From Blastobasis lacticolella (Eukaryota; Arthropoda; Insecta; Lepidoptera; Blastobasidae): 64,000 nucleotides of DNA. The position numbers and the translations under genes were made by a program. Position 1 is the stretch's first letter; each line of letters begins with the position of its first letter. Below the pieces are notes generated by a model. That model was not told the origin of the DNA, made no database searches, and saw nothing but the letters and a program-made list of their open reading frames with translations. The stretch lies in contig LR990054.1 in NCBI GenBank assembly GCA_905147135.1, positions 13,677,001 to 13,741,000 of the forward strand, in the 5' to 3' direction. Of this stretch, positions 45,416-57,354 are shown one piece after another.

Positions 45416-45854
45416 ATATCGAGTGGTCAAAGTCATTCGATCAAAGTTAAGCTGCGAGTCCGCTTTAATATTTACGCACAAAATTACAAGCATCGTTAAT
45501 TCACATTCAATCTTCAAAGGAATAAATTAAAACTTCAAACAAAACAGCGGGTATCCGCAAATTTTGCGGTACGTACACCCGTGACACCTCCGATGCTGCT
45601 AACCTAATTTGGGAAGTTCGTTGCTTAGTTTAGGAACCTTTACGCACTGTACCCAATCAGAGACCCAGAAAAATGTGATCTCTATAACTATTTCTATGGC
45701 AGCTTGTACACCGTCCAAGTTGCCTATAGGTAGGTCAAGAGGAGTTGTCGCGTGGCGAGAAACGAGAATTTTGATACATTTCGTATTCAGACGAAAAATG
45801 TTGTATGTTTATTGGAGGCACCGGGATGCACTATTCCCAACTGGACTCTATATG
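45416..45854. other. No recognised feature
   Basis: Spacer without nameable content. A frame at 45609-45911 partly overlaps a repeat C relic and is not a gene. Confidence 0.5.
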
Positions 45855-46015
45855 GTATTGCAGGGTTGGAGATCACAGAATGCAACGAATACGTTTTTGA
45901 CCATTTTCTAGTTTGATGAGGTCCAATCTCTCTAACTACACCTGTGTCGCCTTTTACGACAGCCAAAAGGGTTGGTGCAATATTTCACTCAATCGGACAC
46001 ATGGGATGGACTGGA
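45855..46015 (+). repeat. Decayed repeat C fragment
   Basis: 'cagggttggagatcacagaa', 'gtcgccttttacgacagcca' and 'aagggttggtgcaatatt' keep the repeat C order. A small hairpin (gccctgagt / actcagggc, 46071-46096) follows it. Confidence 0.55.
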
Positions 46016-46429
46016 CACGGCACAGCAAATAGGTAAGTAGTTAATTTATGGTTCTACAAGCCAACCACAAGCCCTGAGTACCCACCGACTCAGGGCAAAA
46101 CCTCAAAACGCCGCCGTCCGTCCGTACATTGAAACTTCTGAAACCAACTTGTGGCCAATGATAAATTGCCGCTCTCCCGACCATCCTGTAATTGCCTATT
46201 ATTAATGCTAATGAAACTGCCAGCATCTTAATAAGATTGTTTATTTTGTTTCCAGTGTTGCCTCTCGGCGACAACTTGTGGAATTACTAATTTGTTATTC
46301 AAAAGTCTGTTTTATGAGATGTTATTTTAGTATCAACATTTTGTGCAGGTACAATAACAACAACATCATACATCAATAGCCCATACACACATATAGCTGG
46401 GCACGAGCCTCCTCTACATTGGTAGAGGG

Positions 46430-46620
46430 TTTAGACACAATCTCCACGCTTGGCAGGCGTTGAAGAAAAAATTCAACAGAAAACTCTGCTGCTTATTTTG
46501 CTCTGGTCTACGGATGTAAAATAAGCAGCAGAGTTTTCTGTTGAATTTTTTCCTGGTCCTAGCATCTTAGACATTTACTTTTCTTTAGTACAACATTTAG
46601 TATGACACCCCTAAGTCGAA
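46430..46620 (+). repeat. Repeat C copy carrying a fold-back
   Basis: Starts 'cacaatctccacgcttggc', ends near 'tatgacacccctaagtc'. The central 'ctgctgctt...ctggtctacgga' part has been turned into a perfect palindrome (46465-46552). Confidence 0.55.
46465..46552. repeat. Perfect 35-bp inverted repeat, 18-base loop
   Basis: Arm 46465-46499 and arm 46518-46552 are exact reverse complements over 35 bases, with a loop at 46500-46517. Pairing stops abruptly at both ends. Perfect identity points to a recent fold-back (template-switch) event. Confidence 0.92.
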
Positions 46621-46939
46621 GGAATTGGAAGGGATACCATTTATATTGAATACATCCCGATTAACTAGGAATTCAATTCAAAAGGCTCGATAAGGATTTA
46701 AAGATTGGCCGATTTATCGAAAGAGAATATCTTTGCTCACTTGAATTGGAGGGATTTAGAAAATAGAACCGTTCATAATACGCCAGATTCGCACCTAATG
46801 TGAAAATAATGCTTCTAAAAGCAGACTGGATTTTTCTCAAATCTTGAGAGATTGTTCGTATTATAATTTTCAAAAATATATAGACATAAACGTCATTGTT
46901 TATACTATGTTAGAACAACGACGACAACTCTTTAGAATT

Positions 46940-47110
46940 TAGAACAATACTAGAAGGGGAAGGGAGGTAGAGAAAGCCTAGACGAAGTTATGTACAGCAA
47001 GTGTAGGAGAATGTGGGAGCCATATCGTATCACGAAATAAAATCAAATGCAGACGCTAAGGAGCAATGGCGACTGATCCACCGACAACAGCGAAGCTCTA
47101 AATTAATGAT
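46940..47110 (+). pseudogene. RTE ORF2 C-terminal end relic
   Basis: Near the end the frame reads ADAKEQWRLIHRQQRSSKL, the W-R-L-x-H-R-Q ending of RTE ORF2 also seen at 14479, followed by an ATGATGA tail. Upstream part is degraded. Confidence 0.55.
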
Positions 47111-47378
47111 GATTTTTGTAATAATTATTTCTAACGGCAATTCGATCTGACTTATTTTTATAAAACTAACAGATGGGAGGGTCAACCGCTACGTGGCACT
47201 TAAAATAATACTGGTTGTCACCGCCAGAGGGGGTGCCAGCTATCAATATACGGTTTCGGCGCCAACATTCCCAAATTGTCGGTGGATGCAAATCGTGGCC
47301 AAACATGCGAATCCCCCCGGGTTGATATTGAACACGACACTGTGTTTGCCAAACATCGGAAGGGTTGGCTCTCACACA
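47111..47378. other. GC-richer spacer, unassigned
   Basis: Open frames on both strands (47166-47429) share this GC-richer block, but no motif is recognised. Their right ends run into the palindrome that follows. Confidence 0.35.
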
Positions 47379-47448
47379 TCTGAAATTATACCGGTTATTA
47401 GCTATACGGCTCATCAGCCGTATAGCTAATAACCGGTATAATTTCAGA
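47379..47448. repeat. Perfect 33-bp inverted repeat, 4-base loop
   Basis: Arms 47379-47411 and 47416-47448 are exact reverse complements around 'catc' (47412-47415). It is the second long perfect fold-back within 1 kb. Confidence 0.92.
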
Positions 47449-47604
47449 CGCCCTAATAGAAATGGACAAATATCCAGGTTAAAGTGTGGCGCCAGACGTT
47501 CAAATCATGTTATATGCTGGCAATGTCGTGTTGCGGTTTGAAGCATAGGGCTTAGTAAATAAGTTGTTCGTCAGATTAGAATATAGCGCCAGCCCCTCCC
47601 TTAA

Positions 47605-47830
47605 GCTGACCACGATGCCATCTGACCTCCATGACCCTGCTACCAGGGGAACCTGACCAGATTGGATCATGGTTACACATTTAGTCGCCTGTATGTGCAG
47701 GTTTCATCACTATGTTTTCTCTCACCGTAAGAGTATCGGTTAGTGTTAAACGTAATGTACGTAAAACCGAAAAACTGGGTATCGAACTCGGTACCTCTAG
47801 CTCTGCGCTACTAGTCTACACTACTATACC
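47605..47830 (-). repeat. SINE-B copy, minus strand
   Basis: 'ccatctgacctccatgaccc', 'ctaccaggggaacctgacca', 'gattggatcatggttacaca', 'ctctcaccgtaagagtatcg' and a degenerate tRNA-like head with the reverse B box 'ggtatcgaactcgg'. The 3' tail part is missing. Confidence 0.75.
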
Positions 47831-49254
47831 GTTATTAAATTACGGTCTGAAAGTTATTAGAATGTCTCAAGTTCGGTATTGGATAGTTACGGGGTATTGA
47901 TCGAAACCAAATAAAGTTACCCCAACGAACGGAGAGAAAGATTGTGAACAAAAGTTCATGACTGTACTCCTGTCAGTTCATATAAGCCTGACATGTTGAT
48001 GTCTGTCACAAACTGTGGCATGACAGGTTTTTATGACATTGACAGGTGCACAATTGCGAACTTTTGATTACAATAATTATCTCCTTTTCTTGGCCTTAAT
48101 TCATCCAATGTTAAGGGCGGTAATTGCTACTTTCCATTAGATGGCCTAGTGCAAGGTTGTAAAAAAGAATGGGGATTTCATAAAATGCTATTTTAAGAAA
48201 TCTCCATTATGCTACTAAAGGGATGAACCTTGAGGAGGTCATTGTTCAGTTACTTTTCAACGCTCCATTCATAGACTAATAAGCAAATGATATACTACTG
48301 GTCTACCTTACACTCTTTTAACGGTTAAATTCAATACGAAAAAGCTACCTACATACGGTAAAAGTTTAAACTTATATTTATATATTTCACGATTTATTAT
48401 GTATTTATAAATTATTAATATACTTATTTATTAACAAAGTACACAGTATACAAAAAGCAGGTATATTGCTGACTGTGCGGTGTTTCCGGGTGGAAGGTAG
48501 GTCCACTGAAAACCAGCGTTGTGGTACGCGTCAAGCGGCCACAACATTATGCTGAGGTGGTCCAGTTGCACTGGAAGCCGCGACACGGAGTACAAACAAT
48601 GCCACTGGGAATAGTTAACTGTAGGTAGGTACATTTATTAGTATTATTCTTTATTATTTTCTAACATAATCTTTTATTTTTTTTATTTACTCGTTTTTCC
48701 TTGTTTTTTTTATTGTATTTGTACCTAATTATCGGGTCGTGGTGTCTTCGTGTAATAAATGTCTTCTTTCTTTCTTTCAAAACTCAAAATTATAAACTTT
48801 GTAGTTCTTGTTCACATTTTACACGAAATCTGACAACAAGAGCAATCTCAGAGGAATTATTATCATACCATTATCTAAACTGTACTTCTAACAATAACTA
48901 TTTGCCTACGAAAGTTTGTCAAGATCGCCTCGTGCGTAGCGCAGTACTTGGCATCGATAGAGCTCTGCCGAGACAGTGACGCAATATGACGCGCCACCGC
49001 CACTAATTATACAAACAATGCATAATGGATATATACAGACAGTAGCAAATATCGGAGACGATCTTGAACCGTTGAGTAGTGGAGACAGCAATGTAGATAC
49101 AATCAACAGAATAGGCTGATGCTCATTTCTGGTCTACAGAGCAATTAGCTGGTATGTTTAAAACAAAATTTTGTGAAAGGAGTTGGTGATATTATTCTTT
49201 TCTGACGGAGATCAATACAGTCAAGAATTTGCTAATATCGTTGTTTTGGTTGTC
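47831..49254. other. No gene recognised
   Basis: Around 48735-48785 a tail-like block ('gtcgtggtgtcttcgtgt', 'aataaatgtcttctttcttt') matches 10385-10460. 48460-48620 is GC-richer and unassigned. Nothing else. Confidence 0.45.
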
Positions 49255-49335
49255 TTGCCGGCAACGGATTAGCAACTCTCTGGGTGTTGCGGGATTCTAT
49301 GGGCGGCGGTGATCACTTTCTATCACCCGCTTTAT
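49255..49335 (+). repeat. LINE 3' tail fragment (repeat E)
   Basis: 'gccggcaacggattagcaa', 'gggtgttgcgggattctat' and 'gggcggcggtgatcactttc' follow the repeat E order. It lacks the end. Confidence 0.5.
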
Positions 49336-49702
49336 GATTTTCTTTCCTCTTTCATAAAGAAAATGCATAGTTCAAATGGTATTAAGAAGCAATATCACAT
49401 GGTAGAGTTTATAATTGGAACAATGCTAAATTGTCATTTAATATAAGATTGGCACCGAACCAAACACCTCTTAGTTTAACGAATATTATTGCCTGAAACG
49501 CACATCAAATTATGTGCAAAGAGCTTGTTATAATTTGTCATTTGTTAGAAATCGCAATATCATAAAAAGTTTTTTCTCACAATTGGCACATTTGCGTTTA
49601 GAGAAATAAAAAAATAATTTTGCTAATTTAAAATTTACTACTTATAAGAAACGCGTACGTGAGCGTTTGCACGTTGTGTTTCAGCTAACATTATAATAGT
49701 GA

Positions 49703-50135
49703 AGTGTTATAAAACAAAAACACTCATTAACCAGTACGGAGGTCAATACCCAAACAAAACACTCAATCAAAATTAGACCTCTGAACATAATCAAGAAACA
49801 AGCCGTGCGCGATGTAGTCAGTGCTTATACAACCAGTAAAGTAGAAGCAAATATAGTGAACCGAATAACGAATGATGTAAACAATAAGTTCGTGGAAGAA
49901 AATGGAGGGAGCGCGCTCGGACGAACGAACGAAACGTCAAATGAAGTGAAAACTGTGCGATCCAGTTTAGTGAAAAGTAAGAAGAATGGGAAAAGGAGAA
50001 AGGGGAAGACCGTTAAGAAAAGGGTTAGGTTTTCAGACACCGAGACGCCGGAGAGCGTTCCGTTTCGGGCGCGCGTCGTCCGTTTTTTCCATTTCCTTTG
50101 GAGTTCCACTACGAAAACACTGAAGAAAGCTCTGA
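49703..50135 (+). CDS. Putative alternative 5' exon B (ends RVVRFFHFLWSSTTKTLKKAL)
   Basis: A frame open from 49703 to the donor CTGA|GTAAGT (phase 1) encodes an asparagine/threonine-rich start, a very basic stretch (KSKKNGKRRKGKTVKKRVRF), SDTETPESVPF, and then RVVRFFHFLWSSTTKTLKKAL. The last part aligns with the exon A ending (RFFH[YF], similar length to the donor), and donor phase agrees. GC and codon character differ from the flanks in the second half. There is no ATG anywhere in this frame: TGA lies at 49700, and the ATG at 49812 is followed at once by TAG. So either an acceptor inside the frame joins it to an upstream coding exon, or initiation is non-AUG. Gene unidentified. Confidence 0.55.
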
Positions 50136-53100
50136 GTAAGTTTAAATACAATTCATTTTTATAATTTCCTGCGTGGCAGCTACAGCCAGAAACCCCTGAC
50201 CTTTGTCTAATTCAAACATGTTTACGCGACAGTTGATACATTACTTACGCTCGAAGCTGAAATTTAAACACGGCAAAAAATCTAACTTTCTATATTAGCA
50301 TACCCTTTATATTTTTATTTTTAGTGCCCTCCGTAAGAGATAATTTTACGTTGTATATTGTGAGGACGCTCCACGCAGCGGAGAATCATTAACGAAGTCC
50401 TGAGTACCGTAAAGTTGGGCCGTAATTTGATAGTTAGCGGGATACTTCGATTGAAGTTTTTAAATTAAAACAGTTTGCTTCGCCGGGACGCGATCGCGCG
50501 AATGCCATATTTCAGGATCAATTTGATCAACAATTTCGGACAGTTGGGCTCGCAGCGGGAACCGCCGCAACTTCCCTGATAACTTTACAATTTGGGTGGA
50601 TTGTGGATTAATGAAATTTCCAATGCTCGCAAAATCGATTACGTCATTGTTCCGCAGTAATAAATAGGTCCACCGATCACTTCCGCAGGTTGGCTGAGCG
50701 GAAAATCTGAATTATACGGATTGATGATAGCGTTCCAAAATCGAGAAATTCAGGAGTTATTGAAAAACGTGAAGCTGATTTTGTGTGAGGAAAAATTTAT
50801 ACACAGACAATTATTCATTTCGTGGTTCCATTTATTACTCTTATAACCTCAATCAATACTAATCCTCATCCGCAGAAAACCAATGCTTTTAACAGCTGAC
50901 ATTATCAAGGGAATATATCCCGGTTGACGCTGACAAAATACACTACAATTTCCAAATGCGGAATATTTTGTGAGTGTTCCAAAGCGATAAAGTAGAAATT
51001 CGGAATTGATTTAAAATATGTGAAGCAGCAGAAAATAATATATTAAAAGATATTTCCACAAAACTTGTGAGTGGATTCGATGTATTTGCTATCCTGGTAA
51101 AGTGAATGCTACCTTCCCTTTAGTTATATCCAAACTTTCGATTTCCTTTTTACCTTTCAGTACCTACCAATATAGGTCATAAAACAATTTCCAGTAACTT
51201 GTTTGTGTATAATATTTAAAAGAGAAAAGATTGTAGAAAATATTGTTTGGACATCTAGTATAAATGTAGTATAAGCGGCGAGCTCGTAATATCGATTTGC
51301 AGTTTTTCGTCGAAATTCGTACGGCTCGTACGTCGACCACATAGATATTTTACTTCGGGAAAGGGGTCTGACATTATGTTTGTACCTTCCTATGATAATA
51401 TACCAAAAGACAATAGAGATCTATCTTTTGATGACCATATTACCCATCCGTATCCCATACGTATTTCACTAGACCACTATGCAAATGCCATTGGCGACTG
51501 ACCCCTGCGAAGGTGTTAATTTATTATGCTATACTTCTGAATTAGCCGGCCATAATGTCCGCGTTAAATCACCTTTACTTAGGGAGGGTAAATTACTTTT
51601 GGTAATTTATTGTTATGAGCATTCCTCTTAAACAGGTATATTTTAAGCAAGTTACTAGAGCGACTACGCCTATTAATGTTTGTAATCAGAGCAGAAATGA
51701 GTTTGCGAGGATGTAATAAACGACAGACGATGTAACTAAGGTTAACGGTGATGCTTCCAACAACTATATGACACAATAATACAAAATTAAATTAATTTTA
51801 ACTAAATACGCTTAGAAGAATGCTCCTCAAGAAGACATACACGTAAATAATGACGATATAGGGAAATTGTGCTTAAGATGACATAATTTTTGTTGTAATT
51901 TCAATCAAATGAGATTGATTACAGGGCTCAGCAATGGCAAACTATAGATAAAGGTTTTTTAACAACGAAATAGTTTTAGACAAACAAACCAAATTAAGAA
52001 ACTAAAATGCATAGACCAATGTGTAAAAGATGATACATACCTACATATGATGAGATGACAAGCACCCATATTAACGAACAATAAATATAGGTAATGTAGC
52101 GTTACTTACTTCAAAATAAAAACTAAACATAAAAATTTTGAAGAAACCCACGTCGACGATATTTGTGTAATGGAAAAAGATTTAAATAATTTATTAAGCC
52201 TCCGACTAGCAGATCGCTCAAAAAATCGGCGGAAGATGCCATTTTCAGTCCGGAGGAATTAATATGGCTCTGGAATTAATTAAAATTTTGGATTTTTATA
52301 ACTTTGACATTTATTGAATTTAGAATTTAATTTTCCTATACGAGTCATGATGCTTATCTTATCTACGTATTGACTGAAATTGGGAACAGAATATGGCAAA
52401 TCAGCCCAAAATTGATAATTTAGTTTCATGAGTTGGTACCTACTACTGCTTAGTTTCTACTTAGTTTCTACTGTCACAATTAGTCACGAATAATTAAGAT
52501 TTTTGTTGGTTCTTCTAAAATGTGTTACAAGTGGAACAGTTATTTCATTGTCAGTAAAGGTACCGGTTCTAGTAGTACCACAGTAGTTATTTTTGTATTC
52601 TGTTCTACGACGAAAATATTTTTTTTTGTAAAGACTGGACAAGAAGAATAATTATAGAATTTGGACTGTTTACTACACCTATTAAATAAAAAGGATTTAT
52701 AATAAATAGAAATCGCCGCCCAGTCATTCAAGAGACTCGGACCCACATAATCCGGATTAAAATATTGCGCATCTGCTAGACAAGGCTTTTCCTAATGAGG
52801 AAAATGTTTATTTCACTCGAAAAACTTTTGCACACGCTCAGCTTTTCTGAATTTTTAATGGGACACGAACAATCTGTGTTAAGGCGCTCATAATTAACTA
52901 CTTTTGCTGTTTAGATTTTGTTTATTTTTGAAGATACACGGCTTTCACATATAATATACGGGTAACAAGTATCAACAATTTCTACAATAATTAAAAGGTA
53001 AAGTTACTACCACTTATAGTATTTAAGGGGCCATAAAAGAAAATTGAAAATTATAACAATATAATTTGTTAAAATAACTGGATTGACACCAATAATTTCT

Positions 53101-53284
53101 AATAAAAGTAACTTGCTAACCACTTGTCTAAACGTAAAATTAATACCAGCATCAAATTAATGTTCCATTTCAATGCTTTTCAAGTTGGTACCGCTCATGT
53201 TCATAAAATAATAATTTTAGAGGCTCTTTAGAAGTCCATGGTTGAACTCGAGCCCCTCCACGTTTTATACTACTGATGATGTTT
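50136..53284. other. Intron-like spacer after exon B
   Basis: Mostly AT-rich and repeat-poor. A GC-richer, repeat-free patch lies at 50455-50720, which could be regulatory. No exon that I can support. Confidence 0.4.
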
Positions 53285-53735
53285 TTTAACAACCGATGAA
53301 AAAAGAGGGATGGTGTAAGTTTGACGTGTGTATCTGTGGCTTTGTGTGTCTGTCTGTGGCATCGTAGCTCCCGAACGGATGGACCGATTTGAATGCGGTT
53401 TTCTCTATTTAATTAAAATCGGTCTTTTTAATCGGTTTTATTAAAATATTTCCACACTACATATAATCCACATTATATTAATACGACGCGCTCTCTCTGT
53501 GCCATCATCGCTCCCGAACGGATGGACCGATTTGAATGCGGTTTTCTCTATTTAATTAAAATCGGTCTTTTTAATGGGTTTTATTAAAATATTTTCACAA
53601 TACTGATATATTTTATCCACATCATATTATTACGACGCGATCTCTCTGTGCCATCGTTGCTCCCGAACGGATGGACCGATTTGAATGCGGTTTTCTCGCG
53701 CGGTTTTCATTAAAATCGGTCCAGTAGTTAAGAAA
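53285..53735 (+). repeat. Interspersed element with a tandemly repeated core
   Basis: Starts near 'aaaaaagagggatggtgtaa' and 'gtgtgtctgtctgtggcatc', both of which I recall from a common lepidopteran repeat. The core 'gctcccgaacggatggaccg' and 'gaatgcggttttctc' is present three times, starting at 53367, 53510 and 53659 (spacing 143 and 149 bp). The units are nearly identical, so the amplification is fairly recent. Confidence 0.8.
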
Positions 53736-54149
53736 ATCTTAAAGTATATGTAAACTTGGTCTAGAGTTATCCGACTTTTTTTGTCAGCTAGGTTATATGG
53801 ATGGAAATACCGTTTGTAAGGATAAGGCACTAGCGACTAGAATATACACCTATAGCTGCAACATTGCTGACAATATCTATATAATTTATTGAATTACTAT
53901 TTTTATGTGGGAAATCTCGACATTATTAAATAAAGTCTGAGGAAAAAGCGGTCTTTTGACCTTTTATCGGAGCCCACGCGAACGGGGCCGTCGGCAAGAA
54001 CTTCAATCATATTTATCTTTACTTTTATGTGCAATATATGCAAAAATATTTTTCTTGGTAGGTATTTAAATAAAAAAATATTTCAAAATTAGACACTTCT
54101 TACAGACTAGTCATGGTTTTAACCGTTAACAGTGTTTTATTTGAAACTA

Positions 54150-54345
54150 GTAGCCCCGACGCGACTTCGTTCGCGTACAGCTACTTTACCCCAAGCTACC
54201 CTTTTTTCTTGCTTATAAACCTTCCTCTTGAATCACTGTATCTATTGTTGAAAATCGCATTAAAATCCATTGCGTAGTTTAAAAGGTCTAAGAGTACATA
54301 GATACATATAGACATACAGCGGGAAGCGACTTTGCTTTATACTAT
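54150..54345 (+). repeat. Element D copy
   Basis: 'actagtagccccgacgcga', 'cttcgttcgcgtacagcta', 'ataaaccttcctcttgaatc', 'cattaaaatccattgcgtag', 'agcgggaagcgactttgct' and the end 'atactatgtattgat'. This is the fullest plus-strand copy in the window. No ORF. Confidence 0.75.
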
Positions 54346-55254
54346 GTATTGATGTTCCAGACGTAAGATGTAAACAGAAGAACAAAACTTCTTTACTTGT
54401 TGAATTTTCATCACTCCGGCGTTAATATATTCCAATCCTAAAACTACAGAGCAGAGAAAAAAATTGCCAGTCACTTTAGGAAACTTTCCAATCTCTTTGC
54501 CGGATACAATATTGGTGCTTCCAAAACTCCTGTTTACACCTGACATCCGAGTCCAATTCGATAAATGGTGATATTAAAATATTTTAAAACCCACGATGAG
54601 GTTATTAAACCAGAGCCGCATTACGAAAGAGTCGTATAAAAAATTTACGATAGCCAAATGGAAAGATTTCAATTTACGATTAACATTATTTGCATCGAAA
54701 CTGATTTCTGACTGAAAAGTCGAGTTGACATGAAGTGAATTATTTATTATCCACTACGAATTTACATGATAAATTTATTTGCAGGTTTTTCCTGCAGCTA
54801 CGTGCCTATCCAATCCTGTGCTGCACTTTCACATTATTATCCAATATAACTACTTAAATCGTCTCGTTGTTGGTGATTTAGTTGGATCGAGAGTCCCATC
54901 CTCTCCTCGTTCTGGAGCATTCTTTCAAGCAACTTCATAACAATATTACTTAAATACTTTCTTATTATTTTTATCCGCCTCTGATCACGCTCAAAAAGGC
55001 GAACAAAGGCCAGTCATAAGGCCGTCTCGGTAATGAACCTGAGATTGTGGAGGTGCCGCCCAAAATAGCCGAGCGTCTGTTTACCGCAGTACGTACACAA
55101 TGCTCATTTCTCATAGCACCTCGTGAACGCTCTTAAACTCATCAGGTGTTAATACGTTGATGGGCTCGGGTGGAATGGAGTCGACAGAACGGCCTGAAAA
55201 TATTCGACTTGAAATTGAGATCTTGGTTTAGTCTATGGTACAATTAGATTAAGA
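54346..55254. other. No gene recognised
   Basis: AT-rich, then a GC-richer stretch at 54960-55190 that I cannot assign. It may be the 5' part of the LINE relic that follows. Confidence 0.4.
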
Positions 55255-55495
55255 ATTTCTGGAAAGAATGTACGTTGCTTATGCTACAAGCAGGCAGTAC
55301 TTGGAGTCACATTACTTACACTGGAATGCGTTGCCTGCGAGTGTGTTCCCTGATCAATATAATCTGGATGCCTTCAAGGCTAGAGTGAATAGGCTGTTCC
55401 TAGACAGGCATGCTCCATCATAGACCGCATCGTCACTTACCACCAGGTGAGGTGGCGGTCAAATGGCTGGCTAGTAAAGTAATTAAATTAAAAAA
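55255..55495 (+). pseudogene. Jockey-type LINE 3' end
   Basis: The frame reads [20 protein letters not shown] and then [17 protein letters not shown], the C-terminus of Jockey-like LINE proteins. A 3' UTR follows with 'caggtgaggtggcggtcaa' and an A-rich end at 55480-55498. The 5' part is missing. Related ends on the other strand are at 41855 and 45300. Confidence 0.8.
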
Positions 55496-56450
55496 AAACT
55501 CATTTTGAATTCGGTGGTGATCAGTGAAACTGTTTCTACTCTTATTTATGACGTATTAGACTTGAGTTGTCTTGATGAATACCCTCTCTTACATTGACAA
55601 AACGCCAAAATGATTATCAATTATAAATAACACCACAAAGGTCAGCTTAAAATAAAGTACTAGGCTAATCTATTTTGGATCGAATCAAAACAAATACCTG
55701 ACTCCTAGTACCATTAAACCAAACACCATAAAGAAGTATCATAAACTGCCAACAGATGCCACGCATTGGAAATTTTAAGAACGCTCTTACGAATATTAAT
55801 GGGCCACTCGGATCTTTTCCCTGTCCGATGTGAAGACATAACTATCTGCTACTGATATGCATCAGCCTTCAGTGTACTCGCGGACTTGTTAACAAAAGGT
55901 GTTCCAGTGCAAAGTGAGGCGAATGATGTCATTTTTCATTCATCGATTTGGAATTCCAGTGCGGCGCATTTGTTTCGGTTGTTGATAGTACCCGCATAGC
56001 GTGTTTATTGATTGTGCCGCTCAAATAGACTCGTGCCAATGTGCAGTGTATTAGAAGTGTATTCGTTTTTTCTAAAATTGGGAGTTTTATTCATACAATA
56101 AAATTAAGCTGGAAAGCCTTGAATTATATGAAAGTCTTATATCTGACGTAAACTATGTAGGTAATGTTTCACAGACCTACAAAATTCTTAGCGTGGCACT
56201 ACTATAGGTATAGCAGTATAAGAATTCTCAACACAAGTGTAAATAATAATAAGGAGGATGTTGTACACGTGTCACAAGTAAATCCCATCCCAGAACACAT
56301 ACATCGCGTCGCATCACGTCAAAAGAATAAGCAACCGCAAGAGACAGCCCGTTATCCATCACATATATTAAACTACAAGTGACAAAATTGGCTTGATACC
56401 TATCCATTACTGGCGTAATTGTGAAATATTGAACCATAGCCGAACCGTAA
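55496..56450. other. Spacer and putative 5' UTR of exon C
   Basis: No repeat recognised. From about 55990 the sequence has UTR-like 'agtg' words ('gtgcagtgtattagaagtg'). A short frame at 56164-56382 (+) ends in a stop and is probably not coding. Confidence 0.35.
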
Positions 56451-56562
56451 ATGTCTGTGGACATTGACATTGACATGGATAGTTTTTCCAAAAAAAAGAA
56501 CCTGCGGCGTCGCACGCTGAACACACTCAAGTCGGCGGTCACTGTTCTAAAGCAGATCACGA
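56451..56562 (+). CDS. Putative alternative 5' exon C (MSVDIDIDMDSF...)
   Basis: An ATG at 56451, directly preceded by an in-frame TAA, opens 37 codons: an acidic start (MSVDIDIDMD), a lysine cluster, then LRRRTLNTLKSAVTVLKQIT. The exon ends at a strong donor ACGA|GTAAGT in phase 1, the same phase as exons A and B. The basic amphipathic ending has the same length to the donor as in A and B. A diverged copy of the second half lies 1.9 kb downstream (58389-58445). Of the three exons this one has the clearest start. The protein it belongs to is not identifiable from this part. Confidence 0.6.
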
Positions 56563-57354
56563 GTAAGTCCTCTTCTATTCTTTTACCTTTAACCCAAGAG
56601 AATGCCCAAACCAAATGTTAGGCAAGAATTCCAATACCAAATTTTATACTATTTCACGAAGTAAAACAGTATAGTACAATACAAGCATAAGTGTATGACT
56701 ACCTTAATAATAATATTCCTATGCAGTTAATAAGGGTTTGTTAACCTAGATGAATTAAAAATGTGTTTAATAGATAAACAATACTCTGGGGTATAAGACG
56801 AATAATTTTTTAAACAACTCATTTGGGCTAAAGACGCACCAAATACTAGTAGATGTTTCGATTAGATGTAGAAAATTTTCTTGAATTAGTAATGCACTAC
56901 TCGCTTATACTGTACCTACTATATTTACTTTATTTTCTTAAAACTGAACTCGAAGATGAAAAGTGTAAACAAAATTAACCCAAGGGGTGAATTATTTAAA
57001 ATCATTGCAATATTGATTAAAATTATCACATTCAAAATTAAATAAAATGGAATGAATACTTAAAAATATGTTACTGTATTAAATAGGGATTAATAGTTTT
57101 TTATTGCGTATTTGTGCTATTTAAATAAAATATGTGTAGTTTTTATTCATGCCACATGTAAGAAATTCTAAACATTTGGTTCGTAATTATAGTACATTAT
57201 TTCAAATCCTTGGAAAGTAAGGGATTGGCCGACGCCAAGAATGCTTTTCTCAACATTGTGAGAAAATAATATTAGATTTTAAAAACAATTTTCACGTAGA
57301 GTAAAGCTGCGCCATGTGTTCGTGTTTTGCTAACACATAACACGGTAATAATAA
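56563..57354. other. Intron-like spacer
   Basis: Very AT-rich sequence. Nothing recognised. Confidence 0.5.

Noticed and set aside
47166..47429. Overlapping frames on both strands
   Set aside because: Run into the perfect palindrome; no motif; likely open by chance in GC-richer DNA.
49825..50151. 108-codon minus-strand frame
   Set aside because: Complement of exon B; its hydrophobic look is a mirror of the lysine-rich plus-strand frame.
56228..56614. 128-codon minus-strand frame overlapping exon C
   Set aside because: Antisense to exon C and its donor; no motif of its own.
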